Shown here: in pieces, positions 17,719 through 26,169 of the stretch
Position numbering within the stretch: position 1 is the stretch's first letter
How the letters are laid out: each line of letters starts with the position of its first letter
Origin: Oligoflexia bacterium
GTDB taxonomy: Bacteria; Bdellovibrionota; Bdellovibrionia; JABDDW01
DNA length: 64,000 nt
Assembly: GCA_034439615.1 (NCBI GenBank)
Contig: JAWXAT010000031.1
Location: 1-64,000 of the forward strand
Direction: 5' to 3'
Position numbers and translations under genes: made by a program
Notes under the pieces: generated by a model
The model's database searches: none
What the model was told of the DNA's origin: nothing
Seen by the model: only the letters and a program-made list of their open reading frames with translations

Positions 17719-17959
17719 ATGAATCAAATGGCTAAAAATATTAATTCTCATCAAATTGCAATTTTGAAAATTACTATTGAAAATAATAAAATTACTGCTG
17801 ATTTGAATGACGGAAGAATAGTGTCTATTCCCATCGCTTGGTTTCCCCGACTTGTTCAAGCAAGCGCTCACCACCTTCAAAATTTCACCCTCGGGTTATG
17901 GAGTTCATTGGCCTGACATTGATGAAGATATCAGTATTAAATCTTTTCTCGCGCCCTAA
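17719..17959 (+). pseudogene. DUF2442-family gene broken by a +1 frameshift
   Basis: The frame from ATG 17719 (GGAAG ribosome-binding site) reads ITADLNDGRIVSIPIAWFPR, the N-terminal and middle part of DUF2442, up to QNFTLG. It then runs out of frame to a stop. Starting at 17897 in the next frame, the DNA encodes YGVHWPDIDEDISIKSFLAP and a stop at 17957, exactly the expected DUF2442 C-terminus (GIHWPDxDEDxS). One extra T in GGGTTAT (17896-17897) explains the break. It could be a real pseudogene, a sequencing error or, less likely, frameshifting. It abuts the gpmI stop tail to tail. Bases 17519-17718 hold no intact gene. Confidence 0.8.
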
Positions 17960-19501
17960 TCACGTTATCAACGAATGCCCCGTCATTTCCTTAGGCTGTT
18001 CCCACCCATATATTTTTAAAATTGTTGGGGCAATATCGGCAAGAATTCCATTTTTAAGTGTTTGTTTTGTAGGTGTTTTTGACACCCATACTAATGGAAC
18101 CGGATTTGTCGTATGCGCTGTGTGGGGCTCACCAGTTTTAGGATCAACCATCATTTCTGAATTTCCATGATCTGCAGTTATTAAAACATCATAACCATTC
18201 TTAAGTGCAGCCTCACATACCCGGCCCACACACTCATCAATAACTTCAATTGCTTTAACAGCTGCGGGAATAATACCTGAATGCCCCACCATGTCGCTAT
18301 TGGCAAAATTTAAGACGATAAGTTTGTAATTGGTAGAATCCATTTTTTTAATCAACTCATCGGTTAATTTACGAGCCGACATTTCTGGTTTTAAATCATA
18401 CGTGGGTACATCTTTTGGCGAAGGTACAAGAACTCTATCTTCACCTGGATAAATTTTTTCTTCTCCACCGTTAAAAAAATATGTCACATGCGCATATTTT
18501 TCAGTCTCAGCAATGCGCAATTGTTTTTCTCCCCGACCAGAAACAAGCTCACCTAATAAACTTGTATATTGCACGGGATGAAACAAGACGGGAAACTTAA
18601 ACGCCTCTTCATAACTTGTGAAGGTCACATAGTTTTGAGTTTCAATTTTCACATGTGACTTAAATTCTTTAAAATCTGAAACAGCAAGTGCCCTTGAGAT
18701 TTGGCGCGCACGATCGGCTCTATAGTTAAAAAATAAAACAGAATCACCATTTTGAATACGTGCCCCACCTTTAATAAGGCGTGGCTTTATAAATTCATCA
18801 TTTTCATTTTTCAAATAAGCATCGTTAATAGCCACGGTTAAACCGTCAAACTCACAAAGAGCTTCACCCCCAGGAGTTTTTCCTAAAGCCAGCGCATCAT
18901 AGGCGATTTGTGTTCGCTCCCAACGCTTGTCGCGATCCATCATGTAGTAACGACCACCTAATGTGGCGATTGTTCCGACACCCGTTTTTTTAATCACCAG
19001 CTCTAATTCTTTTGCATATTGAAGTGCACTTTTTGGTGGAGTGTCACGACCATCAGCAAAAAAATGAATGTAGATCGGCCGCTTTGAATTTACTCTGGCA
19101 GCTGCTTCAAGAAGTAAAAACAAATGCACTTGATGTGAATGTACACCACCATCGCTGATTAAACCCATCAGATGAAGTGCACCGGTGGTCTCGGTAAGTA
19201 ATCGTTTTACGTCAGGTAGACCTTCAAAACCTTTTTGTTTTGCAAACTCTTCGATCTTTGTAAGCTCTTGTTTAATAACACGGCCACCACCAATATTAAG
19301 ATGTCCGACCTCGCTATTTCCCATTATACCATCGGGCAATCCCACCGCATGCCCGGAAGTTTCTAATTGCGAATGCGGACATGTTTTAAATAGACGATCA
19401 AGATTAGGTTTTTTTGCAAGGTAGATGGCATTATTCTCAGTGTTCTCACTGCAACCATAACCATCAAGAATCATAAGCAAAACCCGTGAATCTTTACCCA
19501 T
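17960..19501 (-). CDS. gpmI: 2,3-bisphosphoglycerate-independent phosphoglycerate mutase
   Basis: 513 residues, alkaline phosphatase superfamily. It interconverts 3- and 2-phosphoglycerate in glycolysis. The phosphorylated Ser is in GNSEVGHLNIGGGR, the metal sites are in LMILDGYG, NFANSDMVGHSG and TADHGNSE, and the substrate-loop FFADGRDTPP is present. Length is standard (about 510). It is the third gene of the nadD-rlmH-gpmI chain, overlapping rlmH by 8 bases. Confidence 0.97.
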   Translation of the reverse strand: MGKDSRVLLMILDGYGCSENTENNAIYLAKKPNLDRLFKTCPHSQLETSGHAVGLPDGIMGNSEVGHLNIGGGRVIKQELTKIEEFAKQKGFEGLPDVKRLLTETTGALHLMGLISDGGVHSHQVHLFLLLEAAARVNSKRPIYIHFFADGRDTPPKSALQYAKELELVIKKTGVGTIATLGGRYYMMDRDKRWERTQIAYDALALGKTPGGEALCEFDGLTVAINDAYLKNENDEFIKPRLIKGGARIQNGDSVLFFNYRADRARQISRALAVSDFKEFKSHVKIETQNYVTFTSYEEAFKFPVLFHPVQYTSLLGELVSGRGEKQLRIAETEKYAHVTYFFNGGEEKIYPGEDRVLVPSPKDVPTYDLKPEMSARKLTDELIKKMDSTNYKLIVLNFANSDMVGHSGIIPAAVKAIEVIDECVGRVCEAALKNGYDVLITADHGNSEMMVDPKTGEPHTAHTTNPVPLVWVSKTPTKQTLKNGILADIAPTILKIYGWEQPKEMTGHSLIT

Positions 19502-19964
19502 TATGATAACTTGTTCCTTTCAAAATCGTCATGGCTCGATAAGTTTGCTCACAAGCAACGGCTAAAGCCAAATGATGAGTTATTGTGAATTCAGAAAGAC
19601 ATAATTGCAAGTCTGCTCGTTTTTTTACTTCATCATTTACACCATAAGCGCCGCCTATAACCACAATGATTCTTTTCTTACCTCCGCCCAAGATACGCTC
19701 TAATCGCTTTGAAAATGCTTTGGTATCTAGACGCTGTCCTTTTTCGTCGCAGAGCAGTACGAAGTCATCTGGTTTTAAATAATTAAGAATTATTTCTGAT
19801 TCAGATTTAATTTTCTTATCTTGGGCATCTCGATCATGAGATGGAGAATTAAGAACAATACATTCTGTTTCGATCCAAAATGATATTTTCTTTTTATAAT
19901 CAAGAGTGAGCTGTTCAAGCCAAGGGGGAAGTCGTGAACTTATTCCTACAAAACAGAACTTCAA
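19494..19964 (-). CDS. rlmH: 23S rRNA pseudouridine-1915 N3-methyltransferase RlmH
   Basis: 156 residues, SPOUT methyltransferase with a trefoil knot. It methylates pseudouridine 1915 in helix 69 of 23S rRNA. The SAM-binding segments IIVVIGGAYGVNDEV and LCLSEFTITHHLALAVACEQ, and the end YRAMTILKGTSYH, match the family. The ATG overlaps the nadD-rsfS stop (ATGA). RsfS (ribosome silencing), RlmH and Obg in one operon make this a ribosome-maturation cluster. Confidence 0.95.
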   Translation of the reverse strand: MKFCFVGISSRLPPWLEQLTLDYKKKISFWIETECIVLNSPSHDRDAQDKKIKSESEIILNYLKPDDFVLLCDEKGQRLDTKAFSKRLERILGGGKKRIIVVIGGAYGVNDEVKKRADLQLCLSEFTITHHLALAVACEQTYRAMTILKGTSYHNG

Positions 19965-21280
19965 ACGGGTAAAGAAACGCCCTTTTCACGGGGGGCATTT
20001 GTTTTTAGTTCGCCTTGGATTTGTTCACAATCTTGCCAGAGGCCCTCGATATTATACTGACCACGAACTGCGTCTTCAAAAATATGAATAACAACCGCAC
20101 CGTAATCAATCAAAACCCAATGACCTTCGCGCAAGCCCTCAATACTGATTGGCGCAAGACCGAATTCTTCTTTAACTGAACTCATAATGTTATCTGCCAA
20201 TGAACTTGCATGTTTTGTACTAGTTGCACTGCAAATAATTGAGTAATCAGCATAGGCATTTTTAGGAACCATGTCGTAAATTTTTAAAGCTAGTCCCTTT
20301 TTTTCTAGAGCTTGCATTGCACAATAAAGCGAGAACTTACGGTAATCGTCAACTAAAGGGGATTTTCGTTTATAAAGCCCTTTATCGTTAATGTACTCAA
20401 GCACTGATGGAACTAAAAATTTCTGAGCATTGTGGCTATTACGCAAAAGTTTTCTAATTTCAGTAGAAGATGTATCGACATCTTCAATCTCTACAAGATT
20501 AATGGTGCGTCCGCTTGAGAGAATAACAATGTTCGTATCAGACGCCTTAACATAGTTTTCAAGCCCGGATGGTAAATCAACAGCACCCAAAGTCACTGTA
20601 GACCCAGGTCTTGTTGTGACTACAAAATTACTAAGAGTTAATAATTTTGAAAAATCTTTCCAGTGCGGAAAATCTAAAAAATTATCAGCACCCATAATAA
20701 AATAGAGATTTTCTGATTTATACATCTGAGAAAGTTCTTTGAGTGTGTCGACAGTATAACTTACACCGCCACGACGAATTTCTCTATCATCACAAACAAG
20801 ATCGTTTGAGTAATTTTTAATAGCTAGTTTGATCATCGCCACTCGATCATCGGGATTTTGCGCACTCGATGTGCGATGTGGGGGTGTGAAATTGGGGATA
20901 ATCAAAACTTTATCTAAACCCAAACGTTGTTTCACGCTTAATGCGGCATTGAGATGCCCAACATGTATGGGGTTAAAAACACCGCCTAAAATACCGATAC
21001 GCTCATCAGATGTAGGTTGAACTTTACGAGCTACAGATTGCTTTGATGATTGCTTAACAGCTTTTGCAGCTTTAACTGCCTTAGCTGCTCTTACAGTTTT
21101 AACAGCTGATTTAACTGCACGCTTAACTGTTTTCTTAACAGCTTTTTTGCTTTTTACTTTTTTAGCTAAGGTTAACGCCTTGGCCTTCACCTTTGTTTTT
21201 AGCTTTGCCAATGACTTTGCTAGTTTTTTTAGCTTTGCTGGCTTTTTCAACTTCGATTTGGACTTTTTCATTTTCTTCAC
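19961..21280 (-). CDS. nadD: Fusion: basic tail - nicotinate-nucleotide adenylyltransferase (NadD) - ribosomal silencing factor (RsfS)
   Basis: 439 residues. Residues 1-90 are a Lys/Ala-rich, histone-H1-like tail (KKAVKKTVKRAVKSAVK). The NadD domain follows (about 92-300), with GGVFNPIHVGHL and SSTEIRKLL; it makes nicotinate adenine dinucleotide for NAD synthesis. Residues about 310-425 are RsfS (DUF143), with CSATSTKHASSLADN, WVLIDYGAVVIHIFED and YNIEGLW, which binds L14 and blocks subunit joining. The two are normally separate adjacent genes. The start is GTG at 21280 with GAGG upstream, or ATG at 21271. Both lie inside obg, so the first 40 codons are overprinted on the obg 3' end. Confidence 0.92.
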   Translation of the reverse strand: MKKMKKSKSKLKKPAKLKKLAKSLAKLKTKVKAKALTLAKKVKSKKAVKKTVKRAVKSAVKTVRAAKAVKAAKAVKQSSKQSVARKVQPTSDERIGILGGVFNPIHVGHLNAALSVKQRLGLDKVLIIPNFTPPHRTSSAQNPDDRVAMIKLAIKNYSNDLVCDDREIRRGGVSYTVDTLKELSQMYKSENLYFIMGADNFLDFPHWKDFSKLLTLSNFVVTTRPGSTVTLGAVDLPSGLENYVKASDTNIVILSSGRTINLVEIEDVDTSSTEIRKLLRNSHNAQKFLVPSVLEYINDKGLYKRKSPLVDDYRKFSLYCAMQALEKKGLALKIYDMVPKNAYADYSIICSATSTKHASSLADNIMSSVKEEFGLAPISIEGLREGHWVLIDYGAVVIHIFEDAVRGQYNIEGLWQDCEQIQGELKTNAPREKGVSLPV

Positions 21281-22292
21281 TGAGTAACCTCGTCATTTTA
21301 TCAATAAGTTCGCGGATACCTAAGCCGGTAACAGCTGAAATTAAATGTACGTTCACGCGTTTTTTGCGAAATTTCAATACTAATTCTTGTCGTGTTTTTT
21401 CATCGAGAAGTTCAACCTTATTTAATACTACAATTTGGGGCCGTGTGCCGAGCTCAAAGAAACCCTCTTCTTCATTGCGATCTTTGTCATAATATTCAAG
21501 CTCACGGTTAATATCTTCATAATCTTCAACTGGATCACGCCCTGAAAATGCCGAAGCATCAACGACGTGCAGAAAAAACCTTGTTCGTTCGATATGACGC
21601 AAAAACTTTATACCTAATCCTGCACCTTTGTGAGCGTCTTTAATAAGACCGGGTATATCTGCCACAACAAAACTTTTAAAGTCTTTCGCCTGAACAACGC
21701 CCAAATTTGGAACCAAAGTTGTAAACGGATAATCTGCAATTTTTGGCTTTGCTGCTGAGATACGTGAGATCAAAGTAGATTTTCCTGCATTTGGAAAACC
21801 GATAATACCAACATCAGCTAAAAGTTTTAATTCTAAAACAACTTGTGCTTCTTGACTATCTTCACCAGGTTGAGCAAATTTTGGAGCTTGATTTACACTG
21901 TTTTTAAAAAATTGATTACCTTTGCCCCCGCGTCCACCCCTTAAATAAACGAAACGCGAATTTTCACCACTCATGTCACAAATAACTTCACCATCGGGTG
22001 ATTTAATTAAAGTCCCCTCAGGAACTTGAATGACCATGTCGTTTCCTGCGTGCCCCGTCATATTCTGACGCTCACCAGGTTTACCGTCTTCTGCTAAAAA
22101 TTTTCGGACGAATTTTAAATCAAGGAGAGTTCCTAATTGGCGACTCACTTCAAAAATAACATCGCCACCTTTGCCGCCATCACCACCGTCAGGACCACCG
22201 CGAGGTACAGATTTTTCACGGCGCCAAGATATGATTCCGGGGCCTCCATGGCCTGACTTTACTAATATTTTAGCTTCATCTACGAACTTCAT
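21162..22292 (-). CDS. obg: GTPase Obg/CgtA
   Basis: 376 residues. The N-terminal Gly-rich Obg fold (MKFVDEAKILVKSGHGGPG, GGDGGKGGDV) precedes a GTPase domain with GFPNAGKSTL (P-loop), DIPGLI (G3) and NKVEL (G4). It acts in 50S assembly and stress signalling. There is no OCT domain; instead a short charged C-terminal tail rich in Lys/Glu. Its last 119 bases overlap the following nadD-rsfS gene in another frame. A terminator hairpin lies just upstream, between rpmA and obg. Confidence 0.96.
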   Translation of the reverse strand: MKFVDEAKILVKSGHGGPGIISWRREKSVPRGGPDGGDGGKGGDVIFEVSRQLGTLLDLKFVRKFLAEDGKPGERQNMTGHAGNDMVIQVPEGTLIKSPDGEVICDMSGENSRFVYLRGGRGGKGNQFFKNSVNQAPKFAQPGEDSQEAQVVLELKLLADVGIIGFPNAGKSTLISRISAAKPKIADYPFTTLVPNLGVVQAKDFKSFVVADIPGLIKDAHKGAGLGIKFLRHIERTRFFLHVVDASAFSGRDPVEDYEDINRELEYYDKDRNEEEGFFELGTRPQIVVLNKVELLDEKTRQELVLKFRKKRVNVHLISAVTGLGIRELIDKMTRLLSEENEKVQIEVEKASKAKKTSKVIGKAKNKGEGQGVNLS

Positions 22293-22307
22293 GAACGCAT
22301 TACCTAC

Positions 22308-22340
22308 AAAAAAACAGGGTGAGGAAATCGCTCCTCACCC
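22308..22340 (-). terminator. Intrinsic terminator between rpmA and obg
   Basis: On the minus strand GGGTGAGGA and TCCTCACCC (22317-22325 and 22332-22340) form a perfect 9-bp stem with a 6-base loop, followed by a T-rich tract (complement of the A-run at 22308-22314). It lies 29 bases after the rpmA stop and just before the obg start. It should end or attenuate the rplU-rpmA transcript, so obg would be expressed at a lower level or from its own promoter. Confidence 0.85.
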
Positions 22341-22368
22341 CAGGAACCTTATAATAATTCAAATCAAA

Positions 22369-22623
22369 TTAAGCGGGATACACGCTCACAGCTAAACGAG
22401 TTCTGCTTTTACGCTCAAACTCAACTTTACCATCTACTAAAGAGTAGATTGTGTGATCGCGGCCCATTCCAACGCCGGAGCCCAAATGAAATTTGGTTCC
22501 ACGTTGACGAACAATAATGGTTCCCGGTTGAACAACTTCGCCTGCAAATCTCTTAACGCCTAAGCGTTTACCTGCAGAATCTCGACCGTTTCTAGTACTA
22601 CCACCAGCTTTTTTTGTTGCCAT
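22369..22623 (-). CDS. rpmA: 50S ribosomal protein L27
   Basis: 84 residues, full family length. The N-terminus [20 protein letters not shown] carries the flexible arm that reaches the peptidyl-transferase centre without a cleavable extension of the Firmicute type. [19 protein letters not shown] is the conserved core. It has a GAGGG ribosome-binding site and follows rplU after 14 bases, the usual L21-L27 pairing. Confidence 0.98.
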   Translation of the reverse strand: MATKKAGGSTRNGRDSAGKRLGVKRFAGEVVQPGTIIVRQRGTKFHLGSGVGMGRDHTIYSLVDGKVEFERKSRTRLAVSVYPA

Positions 22624-22637
22624 TTTCTAACCCTCAA

Positions 22638-23165
22638 TTACTTTTTTGATTTCGCTTTGGTTGTCTTTTTCACGCTAGATTTTTTCTTAGCAGATGAAGA
22701 CTTTTTCTTAGCCGTATCTTTTGACCCGGCTCCCTTTGCTACTTTTTTAGTTTGTTTTTCTTCCACACCTTCAACTGAAGCTTTGCGCTCAACTACTTTC
22801 TTTTCGCGATTTGCGAGAAGAACATGGGGCTTGGTTTCAGCTTTTGCACTTCCAGATGAAGTTAAAATCTCAGTTACAAAAAGGCGTGTTAACTCTGATC
22901 TGTGGCCTCTCATGTTGCGGTATTTCTTACGACGCTTTTTCTTGAAAACTAATATTTTTGAGCCACGATATTGTTGTTCAATAACAACTGTGACTTTTGC
23001 GCCTGATACTGTCGGAGAACCAATTACAGTTTGATCTCCTCCGATCATAAGAACTTCTGTTAAATCTAATGTTGCTCCTGGTTCACCTTCAAGCTTTTCA
23101 ACGGTGAAAGAGAGACCTGGCGTAACGCGATACTGTCTACCGCTTGTCTTTACAACTGCGTACAT
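22638..23165 (-). CDS. rplU: 50S ribosomal protein L21 with long basic C-terminal extension
   Basis: 175 residues. The first 103 or so are a normal L21 (MYAVVKTSGRQYRVTPG, VFKKKRRKKYRNMRGHRSEL). The remaining roughly 70 residues form a Lys/Ser/Ala-rich tail ending in repeated KKSS and KAKSKK units, absent from most L21 proteins. The tail is probably disordered and RNA-binding. It parallels the basic tails on Obg and NadD-RsfS encoded next door. Ribosome-binding site AGGAG. Confidence 0.96.
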   Translation of the reverse strand: MYAVVKTSGRQYRVTPGLSFTVEKLEGEPGATLDLTEVLMIGGDQTVIGSPTVSGAKVTVVIEQQYRGSKILVFKKKRRKKYRNMRGHRSELTRLFVTEILTSSGSAKAETKPHVLLANREKKVVERKASVEGVEEKQTKKVAKGAGSKDTAKKKSSSAKKKSSVKKTTKAKSKK

Positions 23166-23246
23166 TTTAGGAACTCCTCTGAACTTAATCGTGTTGCGCC
23201 TTTTTCAAGCGCATCAATTAGAATTTTGCTTAAATTAAGAGTCTTT

Positions 23247-23275
23247 AAATGCCATAAAAGACAGGGTTTTGTCAA
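23247..23275 (-). promoter_or_regulatory. Candidate promoter of rplU-rpmA
   Basis: A perfect TTGACA -35 box lies at 23275-23270 on the minus strand, about 105 bases upstream of the L21 start. The -10 region is poor (GCATTT at 17 bases, or TATGGC closer in). The leader between here and the rplU start shows no obvious L21 autoregulatory structure. Bases 23276-23457, towards rng, hold no convincing gene. Confidence 0.35.
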
Positions 23276-23457
23276 GATAAGCGCTTATGCAATCGCTGTT
23301 GGGAGAGGTTTTGGTGGAGAAACGTCAAAGCTTAGCCAAAAATCACAAGGGGTTGTTTAATTTTCATGGTGCATACGACGGCTGCCACCCGCTAAATCAC
23401 GCTCCGAATGCCATTCACACTCTTAATGCTTAAAAAGCAATGACCCGGCTTGTTTTG

Positions 23458-24957
23458 TTAATGTTTGGAAAATACCTCGAACTGCTCTAAATGAAAGGCT
23501 TCTTCAGTTTTAATAACAATACGACGACCCAATGATTCTTCTGTCTGTTCAAGCATTTCGCGCTCTTCATCATATAGCCAGTCCGCCAAATCAGGATGTA
23601 CGTGAATTTGTGTGACTTGAGCCTCTTTATCGCGACCCTCTCGCTGAAGTTCGCGAAAAATTTCATAACAAATCGTCGTTTTACTCTTAATAAAGCCTTT
23701 TCCGTCGCAGTAGGAGCAGGGTTCGCAAAGTGTCTTCACTATGCTTTCACGCGTGCGCTTGCGGGTCATTTCTACAAGACCTAATGCGCTCATGTTTAGA
23801 ACATTTGTTTTTGCTCTGTCTTTTAGCAGTTCATCTTTGAGTGCAACGAGAACTTTTTCGCGATTAGCTTCTTTCTCCATATCAATAAAATCTAAAATTA
23901 TAATACCGCCGCAATTTCTAAGGCGCATTTGATAAGTGATCTCTTTTACGGCCTCAAGATTTGTTTTAATAATCGTATCTTCGAGATTTCTTTTTCCCAC
24001 ATAGCGACCTGTGTTCACATCAATCGCCACGAGGGCTTCTGCCTCATCTATAATGATATAACCACCGCTCTTGAGCCAAACTTTTCGGCCAAGGGCTCTA
24101 GAAATTTCAAGTTCAATTCCAAAATGATCAAAGATCGGGTCTTCACCAGTGTAGATTTCAACATGTGCTTTAAGCTTCGGCATAAATTGATTTACGAATT
24201 TTAAAACTTTTTTATGGGCTTTTGCGTCGTCGATTACCAATCGTTTTACGTCTTCAGTGAAAAGATCACGCACAGCTCTGAGTTCAACATCTAGATCGGC
24301 GTGGACTATTCCACTGCCAGATTGTTTTTCATAATTACGCTGAACTTCTTTCCAAAGTTTGGTCAAAAAATCCATGTCACTTTTAATATTTTTTTGGCTT
24401 GCTCCCTCGCACGCCGTACGCACAATGAACCCCCCCTCAGGTGGTCGCGCGGTTTTAACAATTTCTTTAAGTCTTTTTCTTTCTTCTTCTTTTTCAATGC
24501 GCCGAGAAATTCCGATATGTGAAACAGTAGGCATATAGACAAGGTTTCTACCGGGAAGACTGATATGCATCGTGATGCGGGCACCTTTTGTTCCGATAGA
24601 GTCTTTTGCCACCTGAACCAAAATTTCTTGGCCCTCTTTTACAAGATCTTGAATTTGAGCTTTTGGTGCTGGTGGGCGGGTGATTTCTTCATTTTCATCG
24701 TCGATAATAATATCTTCCGTAGAAACTGAATCATCGCGAATATCGCCAACATATAAAAACGCTGCGCGATCAAGACCGATATCAACAAAGCAAGCTTGCA
24801 TGCCGGGTAATACCCGTAAAATACGGCCTTTATAAATACTACCCACGAGACCTTTGTCACGCTCACGCTCAATGAGTAAATCGCTGATCACGCCATTATC
24901 TAATAGCGCCACGCGGGTCTCTGCTGAGGTCGAGTTTATGATGAGTTCTGAGGCCAC
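23458..24957 (-). CDS. rng: Ribonuclease G (RNase E/G family)
   Basis: 499 residues. This is an endonuclease for 5' maturation of 16S rRNA and mRNA decay. Features are an N-terminal S1 domain starting with YKGRILRVLPGMQACFVDIG, the 5' sensor/RNase H-like region, the catalytic Asp residues in VAIDVNTGR and IILDFIDME, and a Zn-link CEPCSYC. Length matches RNase G; the long RNase E scaffold tail is absent. The start is GTG. It is divergent from pilT with 60 bases between the two starts. Confidence 0.95.
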   Translation of the reverse strand: MASELIINSTSAETRVALLDNGVISDLLIERERDKGLVGSIYKGRILRVLPGMQACFVDIGLDRAAFLYVGDIRDDSVSTEDIIIDDENEEITRPPAPKAQIQDLVKEGQEILVQVAKDSIGTKGARITMHISLPGRNLVYMPTVSHIGISRRIEKEEERKRLKEIVKTARPPEGGFIVRTACEGASQKNIKSDMDFLTKLWKEVQRNYEKQSGSGIVHADLDVELRAVRDLFTEDVKRLVIDDAKAHKKVLKFVNQFMPKLKAHVEIYTGEDPIFDHFGIELEISRALGRKVWLKSGGYIIIDEAEALVAIDVNTGRYVGKRNLEDTIIKTNLEAVKEITYQMRLRNCGGIIILDFIDMEKEANREKVLVALKDELLKDRAKTNVLNMSALGLVEMTRKRTRESIVKTLCEPCSYCDGKGFIKSKTTICYEIFRELQREGRDKEAQVTQIHVHPDLADWLYDEEREMLEQTEESLGRRIVIKTEEAFHLEQFEVFSKH

Positions 24958-25017
24958 TTTCTAATTTCCTTACGACTTTTCAAGTATCTGCCGATAAATA
25001 TTCTGAAGGAAGTGTCT

Positions 25018-26157
25018 ATGGCGAAACTTGATCAACTATTTGTATTGATGAAGCAACAAAATGCTTCCGATCTTCATTTGACGACCGGTTCGCCACCGTT
25101 TTTCCGCCTTCATGGTGAGATGGTGAAATTGAACTATCACAACCTCACGCCAGAAGAAACACAAGCTCTTATTTTTGAACTATTAACTGAAAAACAAAAG
25201 CGCCAATTCATTGAAAACTGGGAACTTGATTGCAGCTACACCCTTGAAGGCACGGGGCGATTTCGCTGTAACGTGTTTATGCAAAGGCGCGGTATTGCAG
25301 CGGTTTTTAGAATAATTCCTGAAAAAATATTAACCGTTACTGATCTTGGGCTTCCCGATTCACTTTTAGATTTAATCAATGTGCATAAAGGCTTAGTGCT
25401 CGTGGTTGGGCCAACGGGTTCTGGTAAATCAACAACCCTTGCTTCATTAATTCACCACATCAACTCAACTCAACAATCGCATATTATCACCATTGAAGAC
25501 CCGATTGAGTTTGTGCATGCGAATTTAAAATCACTCATCAATCAAAGAGAAGTTTCAAGTCATACAAAATCATTTGGCAATGCTTTAAGAGCAGCACTTC
25601 GCGAGGACCCAGATATTATTCTAGTGGGTGAGATGCGCGATCTTGAGACAATCAGTCTTGCCATGACTGCTGCAGAAACAGGTCACTTGGTGTTTGGAAC
25701 TCTTCATACAAACAGTGCACATAAAACTATTGATCGAATCATTGATGCCTTTCCACAAGAACAACAATCTCAAATTAGAGTTATGCTTTCTGAAAGTTTA
25801 AGAGGTGTTATTGCTCAATCACTTTTGCCTAAGGCCGATGGCCAAGGTCGAATTGCCTGCTTAGAAATGCTTATCAACACGAGTGCCGTTTCAAATTTAA
25901 TTCGAGAAGGAAAAACGTTTCAGATTCCGAGCGCTATGCAGACGGGTCGAAATGAAGGAATGATTACCTTTGAGTCTTATGTACAAGATTTATTGAAACG
26001 CGGAATGGTCACACAAAAAGAGGCCAATGAATTTGTGGGTAAAAAACCTTTACTCAGCACGAATTCCTCATTTGCTGGTGGCGGAGCTGGTGCTGGTGCT
26101 GGCTCAGTACCGAGTCCTAATCCCGCAATAAAACCACCCATCAAAAAGTCTTCATAA
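25018..26157 (+). CDS. pilT: Type IV pilus retraction ATPase PilT
   Basis: 379 residues from the ATG at 25018, seven bases after AAGGA; an in-frame GTG six bases upstream is too close to that site. The hexameric ATPase powers pilus retraction, twitching and DNA uptake. Visible elements are the N-terminal ASDLHLTTGSPP, Walker A GPTGSGKST, the Asp box ITIEDPIEF, Walker B ILVGEMRD and the His box GHLVFGTLHT. The C-terminus bears an unusual Gly/Ala/Pro-rich tail (GGGAGAGAGS) that may be disordered. No other pil gene is adjacent. Confidence 0.96.
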   Translation: MAKLDQLFVLMKQQNASDLHLTTGSPPFFRLHGEMVKLNYHNLTPEETQALIFELLTEKQKRQFIENWELDCSYTLEGTGRFRCNVFMQRRGIAAVFRIIPEKILTVTDLGLPDSLLDLINVHKGLVLVVGPTGSGKSTTLASLIHHINSTQQSHIITIEDPIEFVHANLKSLINQREVSSHTKSFGNALRAALREDPDIILVGEMRDLETISLAMTAAETGHLVFGTLHTNSAHKTIDRIIDAFPQEQQSQIRVMLSESLRGVIAQSLLPKADGQGRIACLEMLINTSAVSNLIREGKTFQIPSAMQTGRNEGMITFESYVQDLLKRGMVTQKEANEFVGKKPLLSTNSSFAGGGAGAGAGSVPSPNPAIKPPIKKSS

Positions 26158-26169
26158 ATTTTATAATTA

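Noticed and set aside
17838-18170. A 110-codon plus-strand frame over the gpmI 3' end
   Set aside because: It is antisense to gpmI for most of its length and its start overlaps the DUF2442 frames; it has no codon-level support.
23287-23433. A 48-codon plus-strand frame between rplU and rng
   Set aside because: It has no ribosome-binding site, no recognisable motif and lies over the likely rplU promoter side of the gap. It is kept as chance unless conservation shows otherwise.
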